Assembly (NCBI RefSeq): GCF_010365285.1
Contig: NZ_CP048286.1
Span: 5,568,001 to 5,632,000 of the forward strand
DNA from: Paenibacillus rhizovicinus
Lineage (GTDB): Bacteria > Bacillota > Bacilli > Paenibacillales > Paenibacillaceae
Length of the DNA stretch: 64,000 nt
Reading direction: 5' to 3'
Under the pieces are notes generated by a model. That model saw only the letters and a list, made by a program, of their open reading frames with translations. It was not told the DNA's origin and ran no database searches. Shown piece after piece: positions 50,826-60,778 of this stretch (position 1 is its first letter; the number at the start of each line of letters is the position of its first letter). The position numbers and the translations under genes are program-made.

Positions 50826-53800
50826 ATGACACACATGATCAGAAAATCAGTCAGTTTGACCGTCATTCTTGCCATGTTGCTCAGCTTGTTTTCGCTCCGA
50901 ATGAATGCAGTCCATGCGGCGGACGATGGGGACGGAGGCGCGGCGGCCCATTCGATTACGGCGAATGTAGGCAAGGGCAACTGGGATAATCTCTATCAGA
51001 ATGCCGCCGTGTCAACAAACAACAGCTATCAGGCATACTTTTGGATGAAAGGGAGCGGCGACATTTCGCTTCGTATCATGACGGCCGACTGGTCGACGGA
51101 GTTGATTTCCCATACGTTTACCGCAACTGAGGATTGGCAGAAATTCACCATTCCTGCCATCTCTACCGGCAGCAACGATTATTTGACTTTCATCTTGACC
51201 GATAAAAGCGGTCAGTCCGGGACGGTCTACCTCGACGATTTCTTCTTCGGGTCTGCCGGAAAGGCGAATAAGCTGCTCAATGCGGACTTTTCGAACGGGG
51301 CGAACAATTGGGACGGCTTAGACGGAAGCAACGTGTACAGCCTGAACGATACGGAGGATCATCCCAGCGCGCCGGGGGCGGAGGTAACGCCGCTAGATGC
51401 GAACGGCCTTGTCGATGAGCTGAACGACATCGGCCAGCTCTACGACCACAGCGACAAGTATGGCATCGATACATCGAATCCGAATGTATTCGCCGGCGAT
51501 GCAGGCCGGTTGAGTCGCGGCGGCGATGCTGTTCCAGACGATGACATCTATGCTGTGTACCACACGGATTACGACTTGCATTCGATCTCCACGGACGTTT
51601 ATTACTGGGACAGCCAGCCGGTGAGAGACATTACGGTGTCCGTGTCGACGGACGGCACGGCCTACGAACCGATCAGCCTGAACAAGGCCGACTTCGGCGG
51701 AAGCTGGCGCAAAGTAAATTTCAGTTCGTACGCGCTGCCGGATAGCGTTCGATACGTGCGGATCGATCTTCCGGATTTGAAGGTAGGCGAGCAAGCCTGG
51801 GCGGTTCAAGTGTCCAGGGTCGTCCTGAATAACAGTACGGCGGGCGTTGCGGCGAATCCACCGACAGGCAAGCTTGAGGGACCTTCGGATATTACGCTGA
51901 CATCCGAGACCATGGGTGCGAGCATCTATTATTTCACGGATGCGAATCCGGCCGAGACGTTATATTCCGCTCCGATTCATATCGACGGTTATACGAAACT
52001 GTATGCCTATGCCGCATATCCCGGCAAGGAAGATAGCTATACGAATATCTTCACCTATTACAACGCGGAGCAGGAGAAGGTGGATACGTACGGTCAACTG
52101 AAGAGCGCGGATTTTCCCGCGAAAGTGACGAACGATCAACAACTGCTCGATGACGTGGCCGCAGACGCAGAATACTATTCCAGCCTTCAAGCTCCGGAGA
52201 GGGATACGTATGGCGGCCTGCCGGGCAGCAAGGAAACCTACGGCCTCGAAGTCAAAGGCTACTTTAATATTCAGAAGTTGAACGGCAAGTTCGTGATGGT
52301 CGATCCCATTGGTAACCTGTATTTCAGCGTCGGCGTTGATGGTACCGGCTATACCGGGGATACGTACACGCAGGTGAAGGGCAGGGAGTATGAATATCAA
52401 TGGCTGCCGGACAAGGACGATCCCAAGTATGCTGGCGCTTTCTTGGATGGTAATCCGGATAATTTTTCGTTCTACGTCGCCAACAAAATCAAGAAATCCG
52501 GCGGGCAGCCCTTCGATACCGCCGATTTCTACAATGAAACCGTGGATCGATTGAAAAAATGGGGTTTCACGAGCGAGGGCGGCTTCTCGAACCCGCCTTC
52601 GGCTGACAGGCTGAGGCAGGATCCGTTCCCGCAGGTAAAGTTCGCGGACCTGCCGACGAATGATATGATCGGCAGCTCGGGCTTGTTCGACATCTACAAA
52701 CCGGAAGCGGCGGCTGATATCGCGGCCAAGCTGGCAGATGAAGGCATAGCCGCACGCAAGGATGATCCCCTCATTATCGGATACTTCTTCGGCAACGAGC
52801 TTCCGTATCAGAATTTCAGAAGCGTATTCACAGCGGCCGACGCCTCATCACAAATCGCGACCAAGGGTGCGCTCGTGGACGAGCTGAAAGAGAAATATGC
52901 CAATATCGGTGCTTTCAATACGGCATGGGAAACGACCTTCGAGAGCTTCGACGATCTGCGAGCGGCAGCGCTGCCGGTCACTTCGGAAGCGGCTTCGGAG
53001 GACATGGACACGTTCATGGAGCACTATTTGGACAAATTTTATTCCACCATCACGACCGAATTCCGCAAAGTCGATCCGAATCATATGATGCTCGGCGATC
53101 GGTACTTGGTCAACACAATGAACAATACGGGCATTCGGGAAATGATCAGCAGGATCGCAGGCAAATACTTGGACGTTCTCTCGTACAACTACTATACCTA
53201 CGATCTCGACTTGAACCGCATCAAGACGATGTCCACGCTGGCCGGCAAACCGATCCTATTCACGGAATTTCATTACGGTGAACCGACGCAGGGTCTGACA
53301 GGCGGCGTGCGCGTCTTGGATAACGAAACCGAGAAGGGAGAAGCCTACCGCAATTACGTCGAGCAGGCGGCTGCTTCCGGCGTGGTCGTCGGCGCGCATT
53401 GGTTCGAGTATCTGGATCAAGCCGCGACTGGCCGCTGGTTTCAAGGTTATAACGGCGAAAGTTACGGTATCGGACTGCTCAATGTGGCCGATCGTCCTTA
53501 CAAGACGATGCTGGAATCCGTCAAAAAGACCAATGACAGCATCTACGATGTGCTGCTCGGGAACAAGCAGCCGTATAAGTACGATTTTGGACCAGGGCGC
53601 ACCGAGCGCAATTCCAACAATGCGACAGACATTCCGATGACGAAAACGCCAATTGTTATCGATGGCGTGAAGGAGTCTTCCTGGCCGAGCGGATCGACGT
53701 TGTCCCTGGATGACAAGGACCGCATCCTAGGTGCGCAGAAACTGGACGTCTCGGGTAAATTTGATTTGGCATGGGACAAAGACAATCTTTACATCTACGC

Positions 53801-55463
53801 GCATATTCAGGACCCGACGCCGATGCAGAACGCTTACGAAGGCTTCGATATTTGGAACGGCGATGCCCTCGAACTGTTCGTGGGTCCCGATCCGAAGTTT
53901 CTCGACAGCCCAGGCTCGCTGAGGGTATCGGATTCGCAAATCATTCTCAGCGCTACGGGAGGATTTTATTGGTACAACAATAAAGATCCTCAGCCTTCGA
54001 TCGATACGATAACGAAACCGGATGCGGACGGCAAAGGCTATTCGGTTGAGGCTGCCATTCCGCTGTCCGGCCTCAATATCGACGATCCAGCCGATGGGCG
54101 CAAGCTGAAATTCGATATCGGGTTCGATAATGGTGAAGGCAATAATCGCGTCGGTCAATACCTCTGGAACGGCGTGGACGGCAACTCCTCCAGCCGTGAC
54201 AAATGGGGCATGGCGGAGCTCGTGGACAATGCCGCTTCCGGCAACAACGGCAACGGTGCCGGAGGGGGAATTATCGTTACCAACCCTGAAGACGGCCTGA
54301 CAGTCGATGCCGCAGCCGGCGTTATCACTTCTGCCGTACCGGTATTGGATGCCGCTTCCGGCGAAGCAACGGTTTCCATTCCGCTTTCTGCCTTCCAACA
54401 AGTTCCGGTTACATCCGGCACCGTTACGGTCAAAGTGCCGAAAGCAGCCGGCGCAGCGAGCTATGTCGTTCAGTTGCCGACGGAAGTGCTCGCGAATGCT
54501 GCAGCTCATCGCACGATCGTGATTGAAACTGCATTAGGGACGATCACCGTGTCCTCCGACATGCTGAAAGGTGTCGACGTTCAAGGCGCGGATACCGTGT
54601 CGATCGTCATCGGCAAGGCGGATACCAGCAAGCTAAGCGAGGATGTAAAGACTTCGATCGGCGATCGTCCAGTCATCGACATCAGCCTGCGCGTGAACGG
54701 CGAGCAGCTGCCGTGGAGCAATTCGGAAGCGCCGGTTACGGTCGCGATTCCGTATTCGCCTTCGGCCGCGGAAGCGGCGAACGCGGAGCATATCACCATC
54801 TGGTATATCGGAGCGAACGGTCAACCGACTTCGGTGTACGATGCGAAGTATGACCCGGCGGCGGGGAACGTAACGTTCCAAACCGCGCATTTCAGCACGT
54901 ATGCGGTCGTGTACGTCGAGAAGCATTTTGATGACTTGGGCCATCACGCCTGGGCGAAGAATGCCATCGAGACGCTTGCGTCCAAAGGCATCATAGACGG
55001 CACCTCGGCTTCCGAATTCTCGCCGGCGGCAAGCATTACCCGGGCCGATTACCTGCTCCTGCTCGTGAAGACGCTCGGATTAACCGCCGACGTGAAGGAC
55101 AATTTCGCCGATGTGAAGCCGGGCAGTTATTACTATGACGCCGTCGGGATCGCCAAGGCGTTAGGCATCGCAACGGGAAGCGGAGACAATCGCTTCCGTC
55201 CGCAAGCGCCGATCACGAGGCAGGAAATGATGGCCCTTACCGCGCGGGTGTTGACGAAGCTCGGCAAGCTTCATGCGGCTGGAGCAACGTCTTCGCTGGA
55301 CCGCTTCAAGGATCGGAGCGAGCTGGCCGGATACGCGGCCGACAGCGCTACGGCGCTGCTGGATGCCGGATTAATTCAAGGCGCGGGCGGCCTGCTTCAT
55401 CCTCGCGCAAGCACGACACGCGCCGAGGCGGCCGTGTTCCTGTATAACGTGTACCGCCTGTAG
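50826..55463 (+). CDS. SLH-anchored GH-A glycosidase (GH50/agarase-like)
   Basis: A 1545-residue surface enzyme. Signal peptide (1-31); an N-terminal carbohydrate-binding beta-sandwich; a chitobiase-type C-terminal-like segment (about 345-395). The catalytic TIM barrel (about 420-900) has candidate acid/base E658 (FFGNELPY) and nucleophile E814 (ILFTEFHYGEP), the clan GH-A pattern. A CBM9-like domain (about 935-1125), the pre-SLH module shared with two other proteins, and three SLH domains (about 1360-1545) follow. The barrel resembles agarase-type GH50 but I cannot fix the family or substrate. ATG 50826 follows GAGGAGGA. Confidence 0.82.
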   Translation: MTHMIRKSVSLTVILAMLLSLFSLRMNAVHAADDGDGGAAAHSITANVGKGNWDNLYQNAAVSTNNSYQAYFWMKGSGDISLRIMTADWSTELISHTFTATEDWQKFTIPAISTGSNDYLTFILTDKSGQSGTVYLDDFFFGSAGKANKLLNADFSNGANNWDGLDGSNVYSLNDTEDHPSAPGAEVTPLDANGLVDELNDIGQLYDHSDKYGIDTSNPNVFAGDAGRLSRGGDAVPDDDIYAVYHTDYDLHSISTDVYYWDSQPVRDITVSVSTDGTAYEPISLNKADFGGSWRKVNFSSYALPDSVRYVRIDLPDLKVGEQAWAVQVSRVVLNNSTAGVAANPPTGKLEGPSDITLTSETMGASIYYFTDANPAETLYSAPIHIDGYTKLYAYAAYPGKEDSYTNIFTYYNAEQEKVDTYGQLKSADFPAKVTNDQQLLDDVAADAEYYSSLQAPERDTYGGLPGSKETYGLEVKGYFNIQKLNGKFVMVDPIGNLYFSVGVDGTGYTGDTYTQVKGREYEYQWLPDKDDPKYAGAFLDGNPDNFSFYVANKIKKSGGQPFDTADFYNETVDRLKKWGFTSEGGFSNPPSADRLRQDPFPQVKFADLPTNDMIGSSGLFDIYKPEAAADIAAKLADEGIAARKDDPLIIGYFFGNELPYQNFRSVFTAADASSQIATKGALVDELKEKYANIGAFNTAWETTFESFDDLRAAALPVTSEAASEDMDTFMEHYLDKFYSTITTEFRKVDPNHMMLGDRYLVNTMNNTGIREMISRIAGKYLDVLSYNYYTYDLDLNRIKTMSTLAGKPILFTEFHYGEPTQGLTGGVRVLDNETEKGEAYRNYVEQAAASGVVVGAHWFEYLDQAATGRWFQGYNGESYGIGLLNVADRPYKTMLESVKKTNDSIYDVLLGNKQPYKYDFGPGRTERNSNNATDIPMTKTPIVIDGVKESSWPSGSTLSLDDKDRILGAQKLDVSGKFDLAWDKDNLYIYAHIQDPTPMQNAYEGFDIWNGDALELFVGPDPKFLDSPGSLRVSDSQIILSATGGFYWYNNKDPQPSIDTITKPDADGKGYSVEAAIPLSGLNIDDPADGRKLKFDIGFDNGEGNNRVGQYLWNGVDGNSSSRDKWGMAELVDNAASGNNGNGAGGGIIVTNPEDGLTVDAAAGVITSAVPVLDAASGEATVSIPLSAFQQVPVTSGTVTVKVPKAAGAASYVVQLPTEVLANAAAHRTIVIETALGTITVSSDMLKGVDVQGADTVSIVIGKADTSKLSEDVKTSIGDRPVIDISLRVNGEQLPWSNSEAPVTVAIPYSPSAAEAANAEHITIWYIGANGQPTSVYDAKYDPAAGNVTFQTAHFSTYAVVYVEKHFDDLGHHAWAKNAIETLASKGIIDGTSASEFSPAASITRADYLLLLVKTLGLTADVKDNFADVKPGSYYYDAVGIAKALGIATGSGDNRFRPQAPITRQEMMALTARVLTKLGKLHAAGATSSLDRFKDRSELAGYAADSATALLDAGLIQGAGGLLHPRASTTRAEAAVFLYNVYRL

Positions 55464-55498
55464 TCGTACCAAGGATCAACCGTTCATAGGAATTGCAG

Positions 55499-55542
55499 AC
55501 AGCCAGGGGGAACTCGCATGATGCCCTCCTGGCTGTTTGTTT
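55499..55542 (+). terminator. Terminator of the SLH glycosidase gene
   Basis: ACAGCCAGGGGG (55499-55510) pairs with CCCTCCTGGCTGT (to 55536), followed by TTGTTT. Confidence 0.8.
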
Positions 55543-55659
55543 CCATATCGTATCACGTCAATCATCTGCCCTGGCATGCCAGCCACAAAGGAGGGAGAGC
55601 AGAAGTATTCATGGTTCTCGTAGGAATGTGAGGCAAGATAACTTATTGGAGGTGTTGAT

Positions 55660-57996
55660 TTGAAGATTAACAAAGGCATTCTATCTTGTTTGGCCGCAGC
55701 GCTCCTATTCAGTTTATTTACGTTCACCCAGTCGGCCTCGGCAGCCGTTCCAAGTCCTTGGCTGCAGCAGGACATCGGCTCTGTCGGCGTAGCCGGCACC
55801 GGCAATTACGCATCGGGAACGTTCACGATCCAAGCAACCGGAACGGACATCGCCGGAACGGCGGATCAATTCCGCTACGTGTATCAGCCGCTGAGCGGCG
55901 ACGGCACGATCGTGGCCCGGGTGGCGTCCATTTCGAATACGAGCGCATGGGCGAAAGGCGGCGTCATGATCCGCGAAGCGCTCACGACCGGCGCTAAGCA
56001 TGTCTCGACGGTCATTGAATATGCATCTACTTCGGGGGCGCAAATGGTCAGCCGCAGCGCCGCTTCGGGCAGTACGGCGACCGTCACGCAAACGGGCGTC
56101 GCCGCGCCGTATTGGGTGAAGCTGCAGCGCGCGGGCAACGTGTTTACCAGCTCGATCTCGAGCAACGGCACGACCTGGACGCAAGTCGGCACCGTAACGG
56201 TATCCATGTCTTCGAGCGCGTACGTCGGACTCGCCGTAACGGCGCAGAACAACACGACGCTGAACACGACGACCATCGACAACGTGACCGTCAGCGGTTC
56301 AACGAGCAGCGGACCGGCATTCGTGAAAGGCATTAACCTGAACGGCGCCGCGACGACGATCGAGGGCAACAGCTGGATTTCGTATGCTTCCGCGCTGAGC
56401 AGCGGCTTGTCCGTCTCGAACGCGACGTCTTGGAGCGGAACGTACTCGTTCTCGCTGAATCCGACGCCCGATGCCACTACGCAGACGATGATGCAGTCCG
56501 CTTTGTACCGCTCGGCGCCGCCGAACGGGCAGGGCTTCAGCTTGAATCAGACGATTGCGAACGGCAGCTATCAGGTCTATCTATGGACGATTGAAAACTA
56601 TCAAAGCAATTTCCGCAACGAGGACGTGAAGCTGGAAGGGACGACGGTCGCGACGGGCATCGGCGATCTCGCGCTCGGCAGCTGGGCGAAGTACGGGCCT
56701 TATAGCGTTACGGTGAGCGACGGGACCTTGAATATCGATATTTTGCGCTCGACCAAGGGCGATCCGCAAATGACCGGAGTAGCCATCTACAGCACCGGAG
56801 GCGGCACCTCTTCCGATACGCAGGCGCCGACGGCGCCGAGCGGTCTGGCTTCCCCGTCCAAGACGGATACGACCGTCAATCTGACTTGGACGGCTTCGAC
56901 GGACAACGTCGGCGTAACCGGCTATGACATTTACCGTGGCGGTACGACGCTGGCCGGCACGACGACGGGCGCCACGAGCGCGACGATCACGGGCTTGACG
57001 GCGAGCACGGCGTATACGTTCACGGTCAAAGCGCGGGATGCGGCGAACAACCAGTCCGCCGCCAGCAATTCGCTAGCCGTGACGACGAACGCAAGCACAG
57101 GGAACCGCAGCGGCCTGCCGTGGAAATCCGGCGTTTACCGGACGACGAACGACCAGGCGAACTGGACGGCGATCCAAAACTTCGAGACATGGCGCGGGCG
57201 GCTTGCGGACATTACGACGAATTTCCCATATCGCTATTCGTGGGATATCATGACGGTCAACGGCGCGTTCTTCAATGGCTGGCAAAACGCGCCATGGACG
57301 CCGACGTACGCCGTGCCGATGTTCCCGGAGAACATCGGAGCGACGTTCTCCGCCTGCGCGGCCGGCAGCTACAACAGCAATTGGACGACGTTCGCGAATA
57401 ATCTCGTCAGCCACGGCCAGGGCGGCGCCATTATCCGGCTGGGCTGGGAGTTCAACGGGAACTGGTTCGCGCATTCCGTCACGAACGCCAACATGACCGA
57501 TTGGAAGGCGTGCTTCCGTCAAGTGGCAACGACGATCAAAGCCGCAGCGCCGAACGTGAAGATCGATTGGAACGTCACTCGCGGCGACGGGCTCAAAGCG
57601 GCCGGCAACGCGGATCCGGCGCTCGTCTATCCGGGCGATGACGTCGTGGATTATATCGGCGTCGACAGCTACGACCAATGGCCGCCCGCCTTCAACGACG
57701 CGACATGGATCAGCAGCCATATCGGCGGCACTTACGGCTTGCAGCACTGGATCGATTTCGCGGTCGCGCACGGCAAGAAATTCAGCGTTCCGGAATGGGG
57801 ACTTTACCATGGAGCGGCGCCGAACTTCGGGAACGACAATCCTTTCTATATCGAGAAAATGTGGTCGTTCTTCAACAGTCTCGGCTCTACCCTCGCCTAT
57901 GAAGCTTATTACGACGAGGACGTGCTCACGCTAGGCAATCTCTCGTACGGCAACAATAATCCGAACAGCGCGCCGGTGTACAATTCCCACTGGTAA
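55660..57996 (+). CDS. Secreted GH26 glycosidase (mannanase-type) with CBM and FN3
   Basis: A 778-residue secreted enzyme: signal peptide (1-29, QSASA); a DUF1349-like beta-sandwich (30-220); a malectin-like module (225-380); an FN3 domain (385-475); and a GH26-type catalytic domain (485-778). The general acid is E597 (RLGWEFNGNWF) and the nucleophile E712 (FSVPEWGLYHG). GH26 enzymes cleave beta-mannans and related beta-glucans. The start is TTG at 55660, with GGAGGTG 5 nt upstream. No SLH or dockerin is present, so it is released. It is monocistronic with a terminator. Confidence 0.88.
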   Translation: MKINKGILSCLAAALLFSLFTFTQSASAAVPSPWLQQDIGSVGVAGTGNYASGTFTIQATGTDIAGTADQFRYVYQPLSGDGTIVARVASISNTSAWAKGGVMIREALTTGAKHVSTVIEYASTSGAQMVSRSAASGSTATVTQTGVAAPYWVKLQRAGNVFTSSISSNGTTWTQVGTVTVSMSSSAYVGLAVTAQNNTTLNTTTIDNVTVSGSTSSGPAFVKGINLNGAATTIEGNSWISYASALSSGLSVSNATSWSGTYSFSLNPTPDATTQTMMQSALYRSAPPNGQGFSLNQTIANGSYQVYLWTIENYQSNFRNEDVKLEGTTVATGIGDLALGSWAKYGPYSVTVSDGTLNIDILRSTKGDPQMTGVAIYSTGGGTSSDTQAPTAPSGLASPSKTDTTVNLTWTASTDNVGVTGYDIYRGGTTLAGTTTGATSATITGLTASTAYTFTVKARDAANNQSAASNSLAVTTNASTGNRSGLPWKSGVYRTTNDQANWTAIQNFETWRGRLADITTNFPYRYSWDIMTVNGAFFNGWQNAPWTPTYAVPMFPENIGATFSACAAGSYNSNWTTFANNLVSHGQGGAIIRLGWEFNGNWFAHSVTNANMTDWKACFRQVATTIKAAAPNVKIDWNVTRGDGLKAAGNADPALVYPGDDVVDYIGVDSYDQWPPAFNDATWISSHIGGTYGLQHWIDFAVAHGKKFSVPEWGLYHGAAPNFGNDNPFYIEKMWSFFNSLGSTLAYEAYYDEDVLTLGNLSYGNNNPNSAPVYNSHW

Positions 57997-58005
57997 GCAT
58001 GAAGC

Positions 58006-58051
58006 GCCGTCGTCCGAACGGGAATCCGTCCGGGCGGCGGTTTTATTTTTT
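58006..58051 (+). terminator. Terminator of the GH26 gene
   Basis: GCCGTCGTCCGAACG pairs with CGTCCGGGCGGCGG, with several G-U pairs, followed by TTTTATTTTTT. Confidence 0.75.
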
Positions 58052-58267
58052 GTGAAGGAAAACGGATCTAACTCGACGAATGAGAAGCGTTAAGGCGGCT
58101 TGGTTAGCGTGAAGTTATGAACTATATGAACAATTTGAGTAATATGAACCTAGCTAATAACCTAGTAAGAGTGGAGCATTACGGCATGAAAGTTCGAAGA
58201 GCATTGAACGATTCCTTACTTGGTTTCGTTCCAGACTACCGCTCTTCCATAATCGGGAGGACAACAA

Positions 58268-59188
58268 ATGACGATGTCATTGAATCGCTATAAAGGCTGC
58301 CTTTTCGGGCTCGCAGCGGGAGACGCGATCGGCACGACGGTGGAGTTCAGCAGACCGGGAACGTTCGAACCGGTGACGGAGATGACGGGCGGCGGCGTGT
58401 TTCGCTTGCAGCCGGGGCAGTGGACGGACGATACGTCCATGGCGCTGTGCCTGGCCGACAGCTTGCTCGCCGTTCAGGGTTTCGACGCGGTCGACCAGAT
58501 GAGCCGCTATGCCAGGTGGATGCGCGAAGGATATCGCAGCAGCACGGGGCAATGCTTCGACATCGGCAATGCGACGCGCGAAGCGGTTATCCGCCATGAA
58601 CGGACCGGGGAAGGATTTTGCGGTTCGTCCAGTCCGGACTCGGCAGGCAACGGCTCCATCATGCGGCTGGCTCCGATTCCGATGTATTACGGCGAGCAGC
58701 CTCAGGAAGCGATCCGTTATGCGGAGGCAAGCTCGCGGACGACGCATGCGGCGGCGGAATGCATCGACGCCTGCAGGCTGTTCGCGGCGTATATCTCGGC
58801 AGCGCTGCAAGGCTGGGAGAAAGAGCGGCTGCTGCAGCCCGGCGCTTTCGACGAATGGCTGAACGCGGCCGCGCTCGCGCCGAGAATCGCCGAAGTTTAC
58901 GGCGGTTCGTACCTGCGTAATGAGCCGCCTGATATTCAAGGCAACGGTTATGTCGTGCGTTCCCTTGAAGCGGCGCTCTGGGCGTTCGCGAAGGGCGGCT
59001 CGTTCGAAGAAGGCGTGCTGCTCGCAGTCAATCTCGGCGATGATGCCGATACGACCGGTGCCGTCTACGGCCAGCTGGCAGGGGCGCATTACGGCTTCGA
59101 CGCCATACCGGAACGGTGGACGAGCAAGCTGGCCATGCGGGAGACGCTGGATGAACTGGCGGAGGGATTGTTCCGGGGGCGGAGATAA
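58268..59188 (+). CDS. ADP-ribosylglycohydrolase family protein, copy 3
   Basis: A 306-residue protein with both canonical ARH/DraG motifs: WTDDTSMALCLAD (Thr-Asp-Asp metal ligands) and LGDDADTTGAVYGQLAGA near residue 260. The glycine-rich start YKGCLFGLAAGDAIG is standard. Unlike the pair at 3729-6028 it matches the classic family, so it is probably a working ADP-ribosyl-bond hydrolase. Its substrate (protein or small molecule) is unknown. GGGAGGA precedes the ATG at 58268. It has no obvious operon partner. Confidence 0.9.
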   Translation: MTMSLNRYKGCLFGLAAGDAIGTTVEFSRPGTFEPVTEMTGGGVFRLQPGQWTDDTSMALCLADSLLAVQGFDAVDQMSRYARWMREGYRSSTGQCFDIGNATREAVIRHERTGEGFCGSSSPDSAGNGSIMRLAPIPMYYGEQPQEAIRYAEASSRTTHAAAECIDACRLFAAYISAALQGWEKERLLQPGAFDEWLNAAALAPRIAEVYGGSYLRNEPPDIQGNGYVVRSLEAALWAFAKGGSFEEGVLLAVNLGDDADTTGAVYGQLAGAHYGFDAIPERWTSKLAMRETLDELAEGLFRGRR

Positions 59189-59273
59189 TTAAATGCCGCT
59201 AAGCGTGTGTTTATGGAATGAAGAAATTCGACCGCAGATTAAACGTCATACAGTCGGTTAGGGGAAGTGTTCG

Positions 59274-60383
59274 ATGGGGCAACGTGCTAACCTGGTAATC
59301 GTTAAGAAGGACGGCTACGACCTTTATTACAATCATTGGTGTGCCAACACGCTTCCCGAATCTTTGTTTTGGGGGCCTGAACATGCTATTGCTTTTATCG
59401 AAAGGCAAACCAAAGTCGATGAAACTGGATGGCTGGACGATATCTGGGCCGAAGGCGGCGTCCTCATTGACGAAGCATGCAAGCTGCTTTTATTTTTTGG
59501 AGGAGAAGATCTAAGTCGGGACATCCCATCTAGAAGGCTCTTCTTGGCACTCATGCAAACGCTTTGGACTGGTTGGGAAATCCGCTGGGCTAATGAGGGT
59601 ATTTGGGATATTTCCGAGTACGCTGGTGCTTCTGGGGATAAAGTGGCGGCAAAAAGAGACGATGTCCGATTGCTCGAAAGCTTAGCGCCACCAGAGGAGA
59701 AAAATGGGGTAGATACGATTGGCAGCCTGACGTTTGAAGACGGAGAACAATTGATTTATCCCCTCGAGGGCGGGACTGAAGGTTATTTATGGATCGGGCC
59801 TGAGCTGGCTCATCCTAGCAATAAAGTAGGGGGCTTTGAGCAATTTCATGCTGCCGAATGGACAGACAATTTTCCGTCCTCGGGTTTTCATTTGGATGTC
59901 GGGCAAAAGCGGATTGATATATGGCACGCAGAAGTTTGTACGAATCTAGCGATAAGACTTCGTGAGCGCTGGTCAGGCTGGGTAATATGCGAACACTACG
60001 ATCGGTACGAAGTTCAGATTGAGAAAACGGAAGGAAGGCTTCAACTGCATCATAGAGATCGTAACAAACTGCTTGGTGAAATCGAAGCCTCCTTGTTACG
60101 GACACCAATTAAGCCGGTAGATGAGTTGTTCTCGATAGTCAATCATTTGGAATCAGAGGGCAAAGAGGTAAAAGTAAACTCATTTGCAGTTAATCATACA
60201 ACCTACGAACCGCCTGTGCATGTACGTGAGGAGAGGTTGAAATTTGCAATTGAATATTTAGATCAGCAAACGAAACCAAGCTTCCAGGGCCATACTGGAC
60301 TCCAGGAAGCCAAAATGACGAAGTTCCGACGAGTATGTAAGCAGATTCTGGGAATAGGAAGCCGTGATCGGAGAAAAAACTAA
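59274..60383 (+). CDS. Unknown conserved-looking protein, lower GC
   Basis: A 369-residue protein I do not recognise. The N-terminal 100 residues contain YYNHWCANTLPESLFWGPEH and WLDDIWAEGGVLID, a patterned region that looks conserved rather than random. The C-terminus is Lys/Arg-rich (residues 340-369). No signal peptide or transmembrane segment is visible. Base composition is clearly lower in GC and richer in A/T codons than its neighbours, suggesting acquisition by transfer. It is flanked by genes with unrelated roles. Confidence 0.7.
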   Translation: MGQRANLVIVKKDGYDLYYNHWCANTLPESLFWGPEHAIAFIERQTKVDETGWLDDIWAEGGVLIDEACKLLLFFGGEDLSRDIPSRRLFLALMQTLWTGWEIRWANEGIWDISEYAGASGDKVAAKRDDVRLLESLAPPEEKNGVDTIGSLTFEDGEQLIYPLEGGTEGYLWIGPELAHPSNKVGGFEQFHAAEWTDNFPSSGFHLDVGQKRIDIWHAEVCTNLAIRLRERWSGWVICEHYDRYEVQIEKTEGRLQLHHRDRNKLLGEIEASLLRTPIKPVDELFSIVNHLESEGKEVKVNSFAVNHTTYEPPVHVREERLKFAIEYLDQQTKPSFQGHTGLQEAKMTKFRRVCKQILGIGSRDRRKN

Positions 60384-60411
60384 CCTGTATATTCGCTAGT
60401 CCTGCCCATAC

Positions 60412-60439
60412 TTGGCTCGACCGCATAGTATGGTATAAT
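60412..60439 (+). promoter_or_regulatory. Sigma-A promoter of the small acidic protein gene
   Basis: TTGGCT at 60412-60417 and TATAAT at 60434-60439 have a 16-bp spacer. The start codon follows 34 bp later. Confidence 0.55.
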
Positions 60440-60473
60440 TGCCCTAATGCAAGCTTGTATCAAGTGGAGGGTC

Positions 60474-60773
60474 ATGACGATGAAAGTAACGATTATTCAT
60501 GCACAGATGACGCATGACAAGGAAAACGGTTACCTGGGCTCGGTGCAGTTCGAAGCGGAGGGTCACAAGCATCCGTACGAAATTACGCTGCAGCTGAACA
60601 GCCTGCGCGGCACGACATGGGATTACAGTCTCCGTTTCGCGAAGGATCCCGGCTCGGAGGAGCAGATCAACGAAGTCGAAGCCGCTATCGAGACGGACGA
60701 CGATTTGTTCGACAGTCTGATTGACGCCGCGGCGGAAACGCTGCCGGACGATAGCGAGGAAGAGGAGGCGTAA
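60474..60773 (+). CDS. Small acidic protein of unknown function
   Basis: A 99-residue protein beginning MTMKVTIIHAQMTHDKENGY and ending in an acidic tail (DDSEEEEA). I recognise no domain. It looks like the small conserved proteins of Paenibacillaceae that accompany metabolic genes. The ATG at 60474 follows GGAGGGTC. The stop is 5 bp before the start of the SDR gene, so the two are co-transcribed. Confidence 0.7.
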   Translation: MTMKVTIIHAQMTHDKENGYLGSVQFEAEGHKHPYEITLQLNSLRGTTWDYSLRFAKDPGSEEQINEVEAAIETDDDLFDSLIDAAAETLPDDSEEEEA

Positions 60774-60778
60774 ACAGG

